Assembly (NCBI RefSeq): GCF_013402815.2
Contig: NZ_CP058601.1
Location: 3,968,001 to 4,032,000 of the forward strand
DNA length: 64,000 nt
Reading direction: 5' to 3'
Source: Natrinema halophilum
GTDB lineage: Archaea > Halobacteriota > Halobacteria > Halobacteriales > Natrialbaceae
In this document: piece by piece, positions 1 to 8,628 of the stretch
How the letters are laid out: every line of letters begins with the position of its first letter
Numbering within the stretch: the stretch's first letter is position 1
Made by a program: the position numbers and the translations under genes
The notes under the pieces: generated by a model
Told to the model about the DNA's origin: nothing
Databases searched by the model: none
What the model saw: only the letters and a program-made list of their open reading frames with translations

Positions 1-444
1 GACCGGTTTCAGGATCCAGAGTTCTGCCTGCGTATCCTCAAGCAAGGAAAAATCGCGTACGTCGACGACGCGCTTGTTCGATGTGAAGAGACCGGCCATC
101 CACCCGCTGACGTAATCGAGAACGCCAGTAAGGAATACCTGTCGTCGTATGAGGACGAAGTGGAGCGCTTCGAGGACAAAGGGTACGAGATCCGCTCGAC
201 CCATGCTCTAATACTCGCAAAGCGGTACTTCTCGGAAGGACGATTTCTGCGTGGTGCATTGCATCTCCGTAAGGCAACGGTCTCTCCACGAACGTACCCT
301 GGCGTTTGCTGGGTTGCCGGAGTAGGAATTCGACGGCGACCACTTCCGGCTGTGGTGACGCTTGCTGTTCTGGTGATCGCTACTATCTTCGGTCGGCGTA
401 TGCTTTCTTCAGGCTTCTCTGCCCTTCTTGCTGATCGTTTCTGA
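1..444 (+). CDS. Family 2 glycosyltransferase, C-terminal part (cut by window edge)
   Basis: The reading frame is open from base 1 and ends at 444, so the start lies outside the window. The visible 147 residues begin inside a GT-A fold: the opening D-R-F-Q-D-P-E-F with a nearby V-D-D-A matches the acceptor-side end of GT2 enzymes. A basic hydrophobic C-terminal helix (about residues 105-125 of the fragment) may touch the membrane. GT2 enzymes transfer a sugar from a nucleotide or dolichol donor. The context (deacetylase, other glycosyltransferases, sugar dehydrogenase) fits surface glycan synthesis. The family assignment rests on a fragment; the donor sugar cannot be told. Confidence 0.7.
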   Translation, partial: DRFQDPEFCLRILKQGKIAYVDDALVRCEETGHPPADVIENASKEYLSSYEDEVERFEDKGYEIRSTHALILAKRYFSEGRFLRGALHLRKATVSPRTYPGVCWVAGVGIRRRPLPAVVTLAVLVIATIFGRRMLSSGFSALLADRF

Positions 445-529
445 TCTGGAACTATCTGTGGTGCCTGTTTTTTATTCACAGGCACCAATCCATATGTGAA
501 ACAGTACTGTTTCTTCAGATTATCTCATC

Positions 530-540
530 TGTATTTAAAC
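530..540 (+). promoter_or_regulatory. TATA box of the aspartoacylase-like gene
   Basis: TGTATTTAAAC at 530-540 lies 26-36 bases ahead of the ATG at 566. This is the spacing expected for an archaeal TATA element driving a leaderless or nearly leaderless transcript. Confidence 0.5.
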
Positions 541-565
541 GGGTCCCTATCCATCAAATGGACGG

Positions 566-1750
566 ATGAGACCCGAATCACTTCCAGATACACTCCCACG
601 ACGATCAGTATTAGCTATGACAGGCGGATGTGCAGTTGCGAGCGCCAGTGTCGCCGGCGTTGCCAGCGCTACGGCCCAAAGCGATGAGGATTCCGTTTCG
701 CGAGAATCATTCGCCATTCGTGAGGGAACGGCCGAGGAGACGACGGTGTACGTGACGACGTCAGACCCTAGCGGGCCGACGGGCTTCGTTATCGGCGGAA
801 TGCACGGGAACGAAGTCGCCGGCTACAAAGCTGCCGGAAAGATCGCCGACTGGGCGATCGGAACGGGAACACTCGTCACGATTCCCGAGGCAAATGCCGT
901 CGCTATCGAACGTGGGACCAGAAACGACGAACACGGACACAATCTCAACCGTGAGTTCCCAGAGTGGGGGACACCCGGTACAAAACTCGCACGAGCTATC
1001 TGGGACGTCGTCACGAAGTACGAACCCGACGTAGTTATCGACCTCCACGAGTCGACCGGTATCTACGGTGGAAATGCATCGAACGGCGTTGGACAGGCAA
1101 TTTTTACGGGCGAGGGTTCCAATGAAGCCGCTCGGGTTACTGACTACGTCAACCGGAATTACGTAGATGACCCTGATCTCGCGTTTCAAGTCGGCGGTTT
1201 CTCGTCACCAAATGCCAGACCACAAGATCTACTCGTCCACAAGGCATCCCGCGATCTAGGTGCCCAAGCGTTCCTCGCGGAAACCTACTCTGGTGTCTCT
1301 CTCGAAAAACGTGTCCAGTGGCACACGGCGGTCGTGGAGCGACTCCTCACCGAAGAGTTGTCTCCCAACGGGACGGTAAACGAATCAGAACCCAGCGCCC
1401 AGACGCAGTCCCAGTCCCAGCCCCAGTCCCAATCGACGGACACGACGACCGAAAGCACCGGGTCAACAAGTAGCAAACCGGCCGCGAAAATCACGCCTTT
1501 GCCGACGTGGACTTCCGTATCGTCGCTCGATCGAGGGCAAACGATCACGCTCGACGCCTCCCAATCGAAAGTACCCAGCAACAACCTCGATTGCTACGAG
1601 TGGAAGGTCGGTTCCGGCGGGAGTTTCAAGGAAGCCGGCGAGAAAATCGATGTAACGGTCGACCAGAATAACTATCCGGTCGCGTTGCGCGTTGTTGCTG
1701 AGAACGGATCGACTGACACCGACAGAGTGACCCTCTCACTCGGCTGTTGA
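566..1750 (+). CDS. Exported succinylglutamate desuccinylase/aspartoacylase-family zinc enzyme
   Basis: 394 residues. The N-terminus has a Tat signal (RRSVLAMTG near residue 12). The M14-like zinc hydrolase core shows H80-x-x-E83 in GGMHGNE, the NLNRE substrate-binding motif at 127-130, and the third zinc ligand H161 in DLHES. A likely catalytic Glu lies in FLAETYSG. A Gln/Ser-rich linker (QSQSQPQSQS) leads to a C-terminal PKD-like beta domain of about 90 residues. The family removes acyl groups from amines or cleaves carboxypeptidase-type bonds. Here the enzyme would act outside the cell, perhaps on N-acylated surface sugars or peptides (inference). The ATG follows a TATA box at leaderless spacing. 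Confidence 0.8.
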   Translation: MRPESLPDTLPRRSVLAMTGGCAVASASVAGVASATAQSDEDSVSRESFAIREGTAEETTVYVTTSDPSGPTGFVIGGMHGNEVAGYKAAGKIADWAIGTGTLVTIPEANAVAIERGTRNDEHGHNLNREFPEWGTPGTKLARAIWDVVTKYEPDVVIDLHESTGIYGGNASNGVGQAIFTGEGSNEAARVTDYVNRNYVDDPDLAFQVGGFSSPNARPQDLLVHKASRDLGAQAFLAETYSGVSLEKRVQWHTAVVERLLTEELSPNGTVNESEPSAQTQSQSQPQSQSTDTTTESTGSTSSKPAAKITPLPTWTSVSSLDRGQTITLDASQSKVPSNNLDCYEWKVGSGGSFKEAGEKIDVTVDQNNYPVALRVVAENGSTDTDRVTLSLGC

Positions 1751-1961
1751 CATGCTCGCCTTCAGGTCCCTGCTTATCCAGTCGCGGTTAGAGCGTAGAA
1801 TACTACTACCTCCGCAACTACGATCGAGTGTATCGTTGATTTCTGTGCAGGCGTTCGCTTTTACACCAAAATTCGTTTCAGCTCCGTCGATGGGCGTCGA
1901 GAACATGACCCGTAGTGCTCGGTAACAGGTTACGACTAGATCAGGCGATTACTGCGATAAC

Positions 1962-3287
1962 TCAGCTGTTGCTCGTCCGTAGCTTCCATAGGTCGTCAAA
2001 ATCGATTACCTCGATGTCGCTTCCATCGATGTATTCGAGCAACGACTCGTAGTCAGCCTTGGACATGGTATTGTCGGCGTCGAACCTGTGGAAGTTAAGG
2101 ATCGTACACTGGTTGTGCTGTGCGGCAAGATCGACGCACTGTTTGGCTATATCGAGGTTGTTCCCGATCGTCCGTGGCAACACCAGCGGATCGAATCCAT
2201 AGACGCTCGTCATGTTTACGTGACCGGCCTGATTGAAACCGCCACAGTAGTGGTAGTTCGTCGTTTGTTCGAGGCTCGTCTTGTCGAAGCTATTGTGGGG
2301 GTGAACGATGTAGTTCGCCCCTTCGAAATCGTTGTCAAGGAACCACTGCTTGTCCTTCCGAAGCCGCTCTGAAATTGCTTCTTCATCATCCAGTTCGGCC
2401 ATGGGATTGTGCGTACCGTGGACAACGATCTGATCACCCGCATCCTGACGCTCCTGAAGCTGCGAGACCGACAGATACTGTTCGCTGGCTTGCTCGACCC
2501 GTCTTGGAATCACTGCCTGGACCGACGAGAACCCGTACTCGTCGTGGAGCGGGGCGGCCGTGTCGTAATAGTCGGTCATTCCGTCGTCCCAGCTTAGCAT
2601 GACGTACCCGTTGTCGGCCGTCTGGTGTGTACGCAAATCGTCGAACCAGACCTCTGCCTCCGGTTTGGAGTGGAGTACGCGAATCTCGAGTCGATCGAGG
2701 TAATCCAACGAGGGTTCAACAGAGGATTGCTGGAAGACGCCGGGACTCGAACGGAACCAGCCAACGTCTGGTGAGCGATACGTGATATTCCGAAGAGAAT
2801 ACACTTTCTGGTTGCCGAATTGGTCGACGATCCGTAGATTGACCGTAATTCTCATCGGAGTCGTCGTCCGCAACGCAAGCGAGAGGTCCTTCTCAGTCAA
2901 ATCCTCGCCCTGAAGGCTCCGTTCTACGGCAATGTCTTCGGTACCGTTTGACTGAAGTTTGAAGCTCTGTTCGCCGACGAATGCGATTTCTGTATCTGCT
3001 TCGCCCGTCCCCTGACCGACGGTCCAATCATCGAGGTTACTAAAGTCATCTAATGACTCTCCCGGTTGTCCATACTGTTCTCGGCTGTTAAATTTGGTTT
3101 CGAGCGCTGGAACCCCGTCTGTGAGTCCGGGTACGGACTGTTTGTCCGACGAATCATTCGATTCGTTATTGTCATTTCCATTACCACCGGGATTATTTAT
3201 TCGGTCTGCACAGCCCGCCATCCCCGCAATTCCCGTCGCACTAGCGATTGCGAGAAACCGTCTACGCGACGCACGTTTCTGTACCAT
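1962..3287 (-). CDS. Polysaccharide deacetylase-family Tat lipoprotein
   Basis: 441 residues. A twin-arginine signal (RRRFLA) and a lipobox ending at C26 (GMAGC) predict a membrane-anchored extracellular lipoprotein. Residues 30-50 are an Asn/Asp/Gly-rich tether. Residues about 60-225 look like a carbohydrate-binding beta domain. A NodB-type domain begins near 228 with SWDDG (metal and base Asp pair, 233-236), and a His pair follows in VVHGTHNP. NodB enzymes remove N- or O-acetyl groups from polysaccharide. It is convergent with the aspartoacylase-like gene upstream and divergent from the amidotransferase-like gene. Substrate not known; likely the cell-surface glycan. Confidence 0.82.
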   Translation of the reverse strand: MVQKRASRRRFLAIASATGIAGMAGCADRINNPGGNGNDNNESNDSSDKQSVPGLTDGVPALETKFNSREQYGQPGESLDDFSNLDDWTVGQGTGEADTEIAFVGEQSFKLQSNGTEDIAVERSLQGEDLTEKDLSLALRTTTPMRITVNLRIVDQFGNQKVYSLRNITYRSPDVGWFRSSPGVFQQSSVEPSLDYLDRLEIRVLHSKPEAEVWFDDLRTHQTADNGYVMLSWDDGMTDYYDTAAPLHDEYGFSSVQAVIPRRVEQASEQYLSVSQLQERQDAGDQIVVHGTHNPMAELDDEEAISERLRKDKQWFLDNDFEGANYIVHPHNSFDKTSLEQTTNYHYCGGFNQAGHVNMTSVYGFDPLVLPRTIGNNLDIAKQCVDLAAQHNQCTILNFHRFDADNTMSKADYESLLEYIDGSDIEVIDFDDLWKLRTSNS

Positions 3288-3540
3288 TGGCGAGCCGAAA
3301 TTACCGACAGCGATCCTATTATTATAGATTCAATAGTTCGCGTACCCGGTTGCGCAGATCGAATGGAAACGGTCAGTTCGGTGCTTAACAATAGCATAGT
3401 TATTGAAAACTCGATTGACGGTTCTTCCGAAGAGGCGTACGTGAGCGAACTTCGTCTGGTGGTCAGTGTTTCAGCCGACACGTTCGGCAGTCGGTCGTTC
3501 CAACCGCTATCGTGCGCCGTCGATGAGGAACTCTCCGATG

Positions 3541-5232
3541 ATGAACAGGGAACTTTTCGGCGTATTTGGCGGAATAGAGACGTTCGAGCGGTTTAGATCC
3601 AGTGCCGAGTTCGATGAGGTACTCAGGGGATCGACCATCACTGTCGGGGTTAGAGATCGGGATCTCGGCACTCCGGGTTGGAGCGCTACGTATGACTGTG
3701 ACGACGGCTACTGCTTCGTCTGGGGTGAAGCATACGTTCCTGGTGGTGAACGTAACGCCGCCCGCTGGCTCTTCGAGCGATTCGAGACCGTCGGGTTAGA
3801 TGCACTCGAGATGCTCAACGGATCGTATCTCGTCGTCATCGACTCTGACAACGGTGATTCGTTTGTCGCAACGGATCCAGTACGGTCCCGGGAGTGCTTC
3901 TATACTGACGAGCCGGGGGTTCGCGTCTTCGGAACTGACTCTGCAACGGTTGGACGAACTATTTCGGATCCGATGCTTCACCGGGATAGTCTCTTAGAGT
4001 ACCTTCATTTGGGAGTAACTCTCGGTAAGAAGACCGCAATCACCGACTTACATCGATTGCCACTCGACAGCCGGCTCACGCCGAACTCTGTCGATTCATT
4101 CGACCGGTTCGTCTACCGACCTGGCGAGTTCGATTACGTGGCGGAACTCGCTGATCGACTCGATCGGGCCCTCCAACGACGGTCGTCGCTGCCCGGTCAG
4201 AAGGGGCTGTTGCTCTCTGCGGGCTACGACTCACGGATTATTCTCTCCCAGATCCCAGACATCGATCATACGTATACCGTTGGAACACCGAATGCAGCAG
4301 AGGTACGCACCGCAAAACGTCTCGCTTCGCAGTACGATTCGATCCACACTACTTTCCCGCCCGATGAGCGATATATTCGCCCGGACGAAACGAAGACGCG
4401 ATACACACACGGGATCAAGGAATCGCTACACATCCATCACGGCGGTTATACCGACGAAATGGGTGTCGACACGATGTATCACGGCCTACTCTTTGATACA
4501 TTTATACGCGGACATTTTACCGCCGATAATACCGTTGACGTTCTCGGCAAACCCGTTCCGACCGGTCGGCTCGATCCAGATCCCGACCCCGTCGAAGTGT
4601 TGCTCGATAAATTCGGTTATACCCGCGAGGCCAGTCTTCAACTTTCCGAACAAACGATCTTCGACGTCGACCCGGAAGCATTTGTCAGGCAGGCCATCGC
4701 CGACGAACTCGATTCGGTCGAGTGGCGGACGAACACGGTACAGAACAAACTCGCCTGTTGTGGCATCGCGAATCAACCGTCGTTGACGTTTCATTCACAC
4801 CTGTCCGATCACTTCCTGACGCCGTTTCTGGCGACAGATCGCGACCTGCTTGACTGGCATCTCCGAACGCCACCGGAACACCGGACCACGGAAACGTTCC
4901 TCGAGGCGTGTAAGCGAATCGACGGCGATATTCTACGGCATAGACCGCCGGACCGACCATACGAAGCGACGGTGCTCAACGAGGTAGAAGGATTCGTCCG
5001 CCGGAAAACGCCATTTCTTCCGTCATTCGACCCTCCATGGCCAAACCGGGAATCTCTTTTCGAACAATACGATCTTGACCAACACCTATTGGCCGGTTTC
5101 GATCACGTTCATCCCCTCCCAGCTAGACACAAACTGAGAGTCAACGACCTCCGAGAGTGGCTCGAATGGTGGCCGAAATCTCGGACTGAGCCGCTTCCAT
5201 GGTTGCGCCACCCGGAATCGTCGACAGTCTAA
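3541..5232 (+). CDS. Asparagine-synthase-like amidotransferase without the N-terminal Cys
   Basis: 563 residues from the ATG at 3541; in-frame ATGs at 3523 and 3538 are alternatives. The start MNRELFGVFGG aligns with the class II glutaminase N-terminus, but Asn replaces the nucleophile Cys2. The synthetase half has a PP-loop, SAGYDS at 226-231, which binds ATP. Family members adenylate a carboxylate and form an amide. In surface-polysaccharide loci such proteins are thought to amidate uronic acids or other sugar acids. A uronate-forming sugar dehydrogenase lies about 8 kb away. Without the Cys it probably uses free ammonia or lacks glutaminase activity (inference). Confidence 0.72.
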   Translation: MNRELFGVFGGIETFERFRSSAEFDEVLRGSTITVGVRDRDLGTPGWSATYDCDDGYCFVWGEAYVPGGERNAARWLFERFETVGLDALEMLNGSYLVVIDSDNGDSFVATDPVRSRECFYTDEPGVRVFGTDSATVGRTISDPMLHRDSLLEYLHLGVTLGKKTAITDLHRLPLDSRLTPNSVDSFDRFVYRPGEFDYVAELADRLDRALQRRSSLPGQKGLLLSAGYDSRIILSQIPDIDHTYTVGTPNAAEVRTAKRLASQYDSIHTTFPPDERYIRPDETKTRYTHGIKESLHIHHGGYTDEMGVDTMYHGLLFDTFIRGHFTADNTVDVLGKPVPTGRLDPDPDPVEVLLDKFGYTREASLQLSEQTIFDVDPEAFVRQAIADELDSVEWRTNTVQNKLACCGIANQPSLTFHSHLSDHFLTPFLATDRDLLDWHLRTPPEHRTTETFLEACKRIDGDILRHRPPDRPYEATVLNEVEGFVRRKTPFLPSFDPPWPNRESLFEQYDLDQHLLAGFDHVHPLPARHKLRVNDLREWLEWWPKSRTEPLPWLRHPESSTV

Positions 5233-5354
5233 CGTGCAAACGACTACAGAGAATATATTTTCCCATACATACTTTTCCAAACAGCTTCCCGAATACTAAA
5301 TTACGGCCAGAAACCGCTCTAACGACCATTTATTTCGTTCTCGATTACTGAACC

Positions 5355-5939
5355 GTGAAAATACTTATGTACCGCGAACAGTTACCGCGGAATATGCGTC
5401 TGACGCCGTCCTGGTTTCAGTCATCGGCGGACGCTCCTGGCGAGGAGCGTTCGGGGGATTCTACTTCCGCATCAGGAGTCACAATTTATTATCCCCCGCA
5501 GACGGACCACGTAGAAAGCAACGAAGCTGACGCCAGACGAGTCAATGAGTACCTTCCAGAATCCGATACTGTTCTTCTCTCCACTCTCGACGAGATGAAC
5601 ATGCCTGTGACCGTCGATGAGGTGACCGATACGTTGATCGAACCACGACGTGCTTCTATCGAAACGTGGGCTGCGGTTCACAAACGGCTACACGAGGATC
5701 GCCTGCCTGCGCTCGACGCTTCACAAGCGATCGATTTCGATGAAACGCAAGGGATCGTCGATCGTGATTCTGCTCGTTCGAACACCACGCGATTACTCTT
5801 TCCGGCTTTGCTCGCGATAGCCTCGATCAGCGTTTTGCTCACTGTAATGGTATTCGTCTCGGGCCCTGCGTTATTTGCGGTGACGGTGTCACTCCTTACG
5901 ACTGCTTCAGCCATCTGGTTCGTTCCAGGATACGTTTAG
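5355..5939 (+). CDS. Winged-helix (DUF7344-like) protein with C-terminal membrane anchor
   Basis: 194 residues from the GTG at 5355; ATGs at 5367 and 5394 are possible. Residues about 70-130 form a predicted winged helix (LSTLDEMNMPVTVDEV, then WAAVHKRLHEDRLP and a short beta region), resembling the haloarchaeal DUF7344 regulator domain. Two hydrophobic segments at about 147-190 anchor the end in the membrane. A TATA-like ATTTATTT lies about 20-25 bases ahead of the GTG. It is convergent with a second protein of the same type. Probably a membrane-tethered transcription regulator of the glycan locus; the target is unknown. Confidence 0.6.
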   Translation: MKILMYREQLPRNMRLTPSWFQSSADAPGEERSGDSTSASGVTIYYPPQTDHVESNEADARRVNEYLPESDTVLLSTLDEMNMPVTVDEVTDTLIEPRRASIETWAAVHKRLHEDRLPALDASQAIDFDETQGIVDRDSARSNTTRLLFPALLAIASISVLLTVMVFVSGPALFAVTVSLLTTASAIWFVPGYV

Positions 5940-5954
5940 CACCCGCTCCTATCT

Positions 5955-6587
5955 TCAGTTTAGCATTCGACTTGCAGTAAGGATTGTAAAGAGGAATAAG
6001 ATCAACGCGCTCAGACCAATGCCGGAAAGGAACGAAGCAAACGGAAGTTCCATCACTGCGCCCAGCAAGACTGCATAGCACAGGACCGTTGCACCGATGT
6101 AGTAGTCATCCCATTCCCCCTCATCAGAGTTTTTGTCGTGTGTTGATTCGTCAGTCGAATCCAGGTCGAGGTATTTCTCGAACTGGTCAGCGAGGGGTTT
6201 TCGTTCGACAATCCCCCGGTTTTGTTGATAGTCGATGACCCCAACCTCATCGAGTTTGGAAAGGTGAGACTGATAGAGTGGAATGTAGACGCGCTGGCGT
6301 TGCGTTGAGGTGAGCTCTTCGACGGTCGTATCGTGTTCCCACGCTGCGACCTGTTCTGCTACATCACGCATGCGAACAGGTCCCTCTGTCCCCCGAAGAT
6401 ATCGGAGGACCATCCGCCGTCGTTCGTTTTGCAGGAGATGAAAGATTTCGTCTTTCGAAAATGCAGGCTCTTCAGCGGGACTATCAGCCTCGTCGTTTGC
6501 ACCCTGAGCCTCGTCGTCCGCACCCTGAGCCTCGTCGTCCGCACCTTTCCCCTCCTTTTCCTTTGAGCTGATATGTTTCGCTTTCAT
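5955..6587 (-). CDS. DUF7344-like winged-helix protein with acidic repeats and membrane anchor
   Basis: 210 residues. An N-terminal acidic tract contains a seven-residue unit of the type GADDEAQ, repeated three times and coded by 21-base tandem repeats at 6487-6546. A winged-helix DNA-binding domain follows (about 45-130: DEIFHLLQNERRRMVLRYL, later YQSHLSKLDEVGVI). Two C-terminal hydrophobic helices span about 165-207. This layout is common to haloarchaeal DUF7344 proteins found beside exopolysaccharide and cell-envelope genes. It is convergent with the shorter relative at 5355-5939, leaving a 15-base gap. Its operators cannot be told from the sequence. Confidence 0.7.
   Translation of the reverse strand: MKAKHISSKEKEGKGADDEAQGADDEAQGANDEADSPAEEPAFSKDEIFHLLQNERRRMVLRYLRGTEGPVRMRDVAEQVAAWEHDTTVEELTSTQRQRVYIPLYQSHLSKLDEVGVIDYQQNRGIVERKPLADQFEKYLDLDSTDESTHDKNSDEGEWDDYYIGATVLCYAVLLGAVMELPFASFLSGIGLSALILFLFTILTASRMLN
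6487..6546 (-). repeat. 21-base tandem repeat in the DUF7344-like gene
   Basis: Three copies, the last incomplete, of a 21-base unit encode the repeated acidic heptad. The second and third copies match exactly and the first differs at two bases. The unit is a multiple of three, so changes in copy number keep the frame. Confidence 0.75.
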
Positions 6588-6978
6588 TGCACCAGTCTTC
6601 TGTTCTCAGAAGTGGGTAATAAAGTATCGAAACAGTGTATCTGTGTAATACACACTTTAGCCAATTTCATAAAGCTTGATTTCTTTTTTCGTTATTTTAT
6701 ATCTCCGTTATACTGCCCAAATCTCCCATTGTCTGGATTTTCGGAATATGGGTAGGGGTATTAATTTCGAAATTATGGTTTGCAGTAATTTCTCATTTTG
6801 AACCTGAATTTCTATATATTGCACGTGAGTGTACAATCAAGAATGTGGAAACAGTACGTTGGAAGGAATCTGTGTCGAGTTAGTTATACCTCATCGTCAG
6901 ACTGGCGTCAGACCGACCCATCAGAGTTTGGCTTATCTTAGCGATAATAAACCGGCCTTCGCCCATAGAAACGACAAA
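6588..6978. promoter_or_regulatory. AT-rich divergent intergenic region
   Basis: 391 bases between divergent genes, clearly richer in A+T than its surroundings. It holds TCTATATATT at 6811-6820 and GATAATAAAC at 6942-6951. The second lies 28-37 bases ahead of the ATG at 6979 and is the better TATA candidate for the DUF1616 gene. Short open frames here have no recognisable product. Confidence 0.4.
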
Positions 6979-7968
6979 ATGAGCGATAATCAGTGGTGGT
7001 TTTTCGATCAGGCAGTCATTATCGCGGCAACAGGCGCTACCACTTTCGGGCTTATTTCGGACATAGATGGCGTGATACGAGTGCTCCTGGCGATGCCACT
7101 CCTTCTTTTCTTTCCCGGCTATACTCTCGTTTCAGCCCTCTTCCCGGACAAACCAGACGACGAATACCAATCCTTCGATGAGGAGAAAACTGGGCTTGGG
7201 AATCCACTGTTAGTTACTGGCGGACTCGAGTCGGTTGAACGCGTTATTATGTCTGTTGTATTTAGTGTAGCGCTCGTTCCAGCGATTGCCCTTCTCGCAG
7301 CCATAACCCCTAGGGGTTTGAACGCCGAAACGGTACTCTCCGGTCTTTCAGTGCTCACCGTTTTTCTCGCGCTCCTTGCGATTGGAGCTCGCTATCAGTG
7401 TCCTCCCGACCGACGCTTCGCTCCCTCGGTTTCGACACTGCTTCCGTTCTTTACTCAATCACGGCCGAACGGCTTCAACCGAATTGACACTACGCCCTAC
7501 AACGTCGCAATCATCGTCAGTTTGATACTATTAGCAGCAAGCGGTGGATATGCTGTAGCGAACCCGCCCCAGGGTGATGGTTTCACTGAGTTTTCCGTTG
7601 CGACGGAAAACGTCACCAATGGTAACGACGTAATTTACGATTCGTCATTCACTGCGGGAGAACGACGTGATTTGCAGATATCGATCACGAATCAGGAACA
7701 CGAGGAACAAACGTACACAACGGTGGTGTTGCTCCAGCGAGTCCAGTACAATGATGGTGAGGTGGCCGTACAGAATTCTACTGAATTGCAAAGAAAAACG
7801 TCGACGGTCGCCGATGGTGCAACTCACAACCAGACTCTCACCGTGACCCCGAACATGCAGGGAACGAACCTCAGGTTGTTGCTATTGCTCTATGAGGGTA
7901 GTCCGTCGTCACAACCAACCGCTGACGATGCGTATCGAGTTATTCGGCTACCGATCGAAGTGAATTAA
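6979..7968 (+). CDS. DUF1616-type membrane protein
   Basis: 329 residues from the ATG at 6979, preferred because a TATA-like element sits 28-37 bases upstream; a GTG at 6829 in the same frame would lie ahead of any visible promoter. Four hydrophobic helices are apparent (about 10-50, including LLLFFPGYTLVSALFP, then 85-130 and 175-195). The last 130 residues form an extracellular beta domain with several N-glycosylation sequons (NVT, NST, NQT). This topology matches DUF1616 proteins, often found in haloarchaeal glycan and archaeosortase-linked loci. Function unknown; the outer domain may bind or be modified by the surface glycan. Confidence 0.65.
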   Translation: MSDNQWWFFDQAVIIAATGATTFGLISDIDGVIRVLLAMPLLLFFPGYTLVSALFPDKPDDEYQSFDEEKTGLGNPLLVTGGLESVERVIMSVVFSVALVPAIALLAAITPRGLNAETVLSGLSVLTVFLALLAIGARYQCPPDRRFAPSVSTLLPFFTQSRPNGFNRIDTTPYNVAIIVSLILLAASGGYAVANPPQGDGFTEFSVATENVTNGNDVIYDSSFTAGERRDLQISITNQEHEEQTYTTVVLLQRVQYNDGEVAVQNSTELQRKTSTVADGATHNQTLTVTPNMQGTNLRLLLLLYEGSPSSQPTADDAYRVIRLPIEVN

Positions 7969-8628
7969 ATAGAGTTCTAGAACTTGCTTACGTCGTGCAA
8001 AGTTTTCACCTGCTCACGACCGTTGTCGCGTCTCGTTGCTTTTGGTAGCGACACAGACGCCGCCAACCAGGATTCGGTGACTAATCGACCTCTCGCTTGA
8101 CTGCACCGCCTGACGAGGATAACTATATGATCGGCCGCCCTCCCTTCGTGTTTATTCTGCCCGAATTCACGGGGTCGAAACGTCCCGTTTGTCGTGTAGG
8201 TCCATCGCGGACAGGGATTGGAACGCGGTCCTCAGACTGGGTCTGACAGGACACAAAACCGCTACGCGATTTTGCGACGGTGTGGAATATTCTTTCTCGA
8301 GGTAGCAAACACGTAGGAGCGGGACGCACCGAATCAACGTCGTTCTAAAGAACTTTGCTCTCTCATCATCACGAAAGGCGCGGAGCGCATTTCGAACGAC
8401 CTGTGGAGACTGCGCTCCCGACGGGAACCACTTCGGTTCCTGAAAAGTGCGTTCATCAGATTCCGACGGAATTTGATAGGCTGTCTGACGGAGACTGCCA
8501 CCGTCGTACAAGCAGGAAATCCCATCTGCTTACGGGCGCGAACTGCCCGTTCGCATGGTCCGTGAGATCTTCGGTCCCACGCTGCCCTCAAGGAGCAACT
8601 GCAAGCGAGTAAGTAGGGTAGGGGTAGT
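7969..8628. other. 660-base gene-free block, palindrome-rich; possible mobile-element relic
   Basis: No open frame here resembles a known protein. The stretch 8123-8620 contains several short near-palindromes, such as GAACCACTTCGGTTC and CGCGAACTGCCCGTTCGC. It ends exactly at the stop codon of the leftward membrane gene with AGTAGGGTAGGGGTAGTTCACC. This motif and the abrupt join suggest a relic of an IS element or a structured non-coding sequence, but nothing decisive is visible. Confidence 0.35.

Noticed and set aside
8167-8511. 114-residue open frame on the minus strand
   Set aside because: No known motif, basic composition and many short palindromes; treated as part of the non-coding block.
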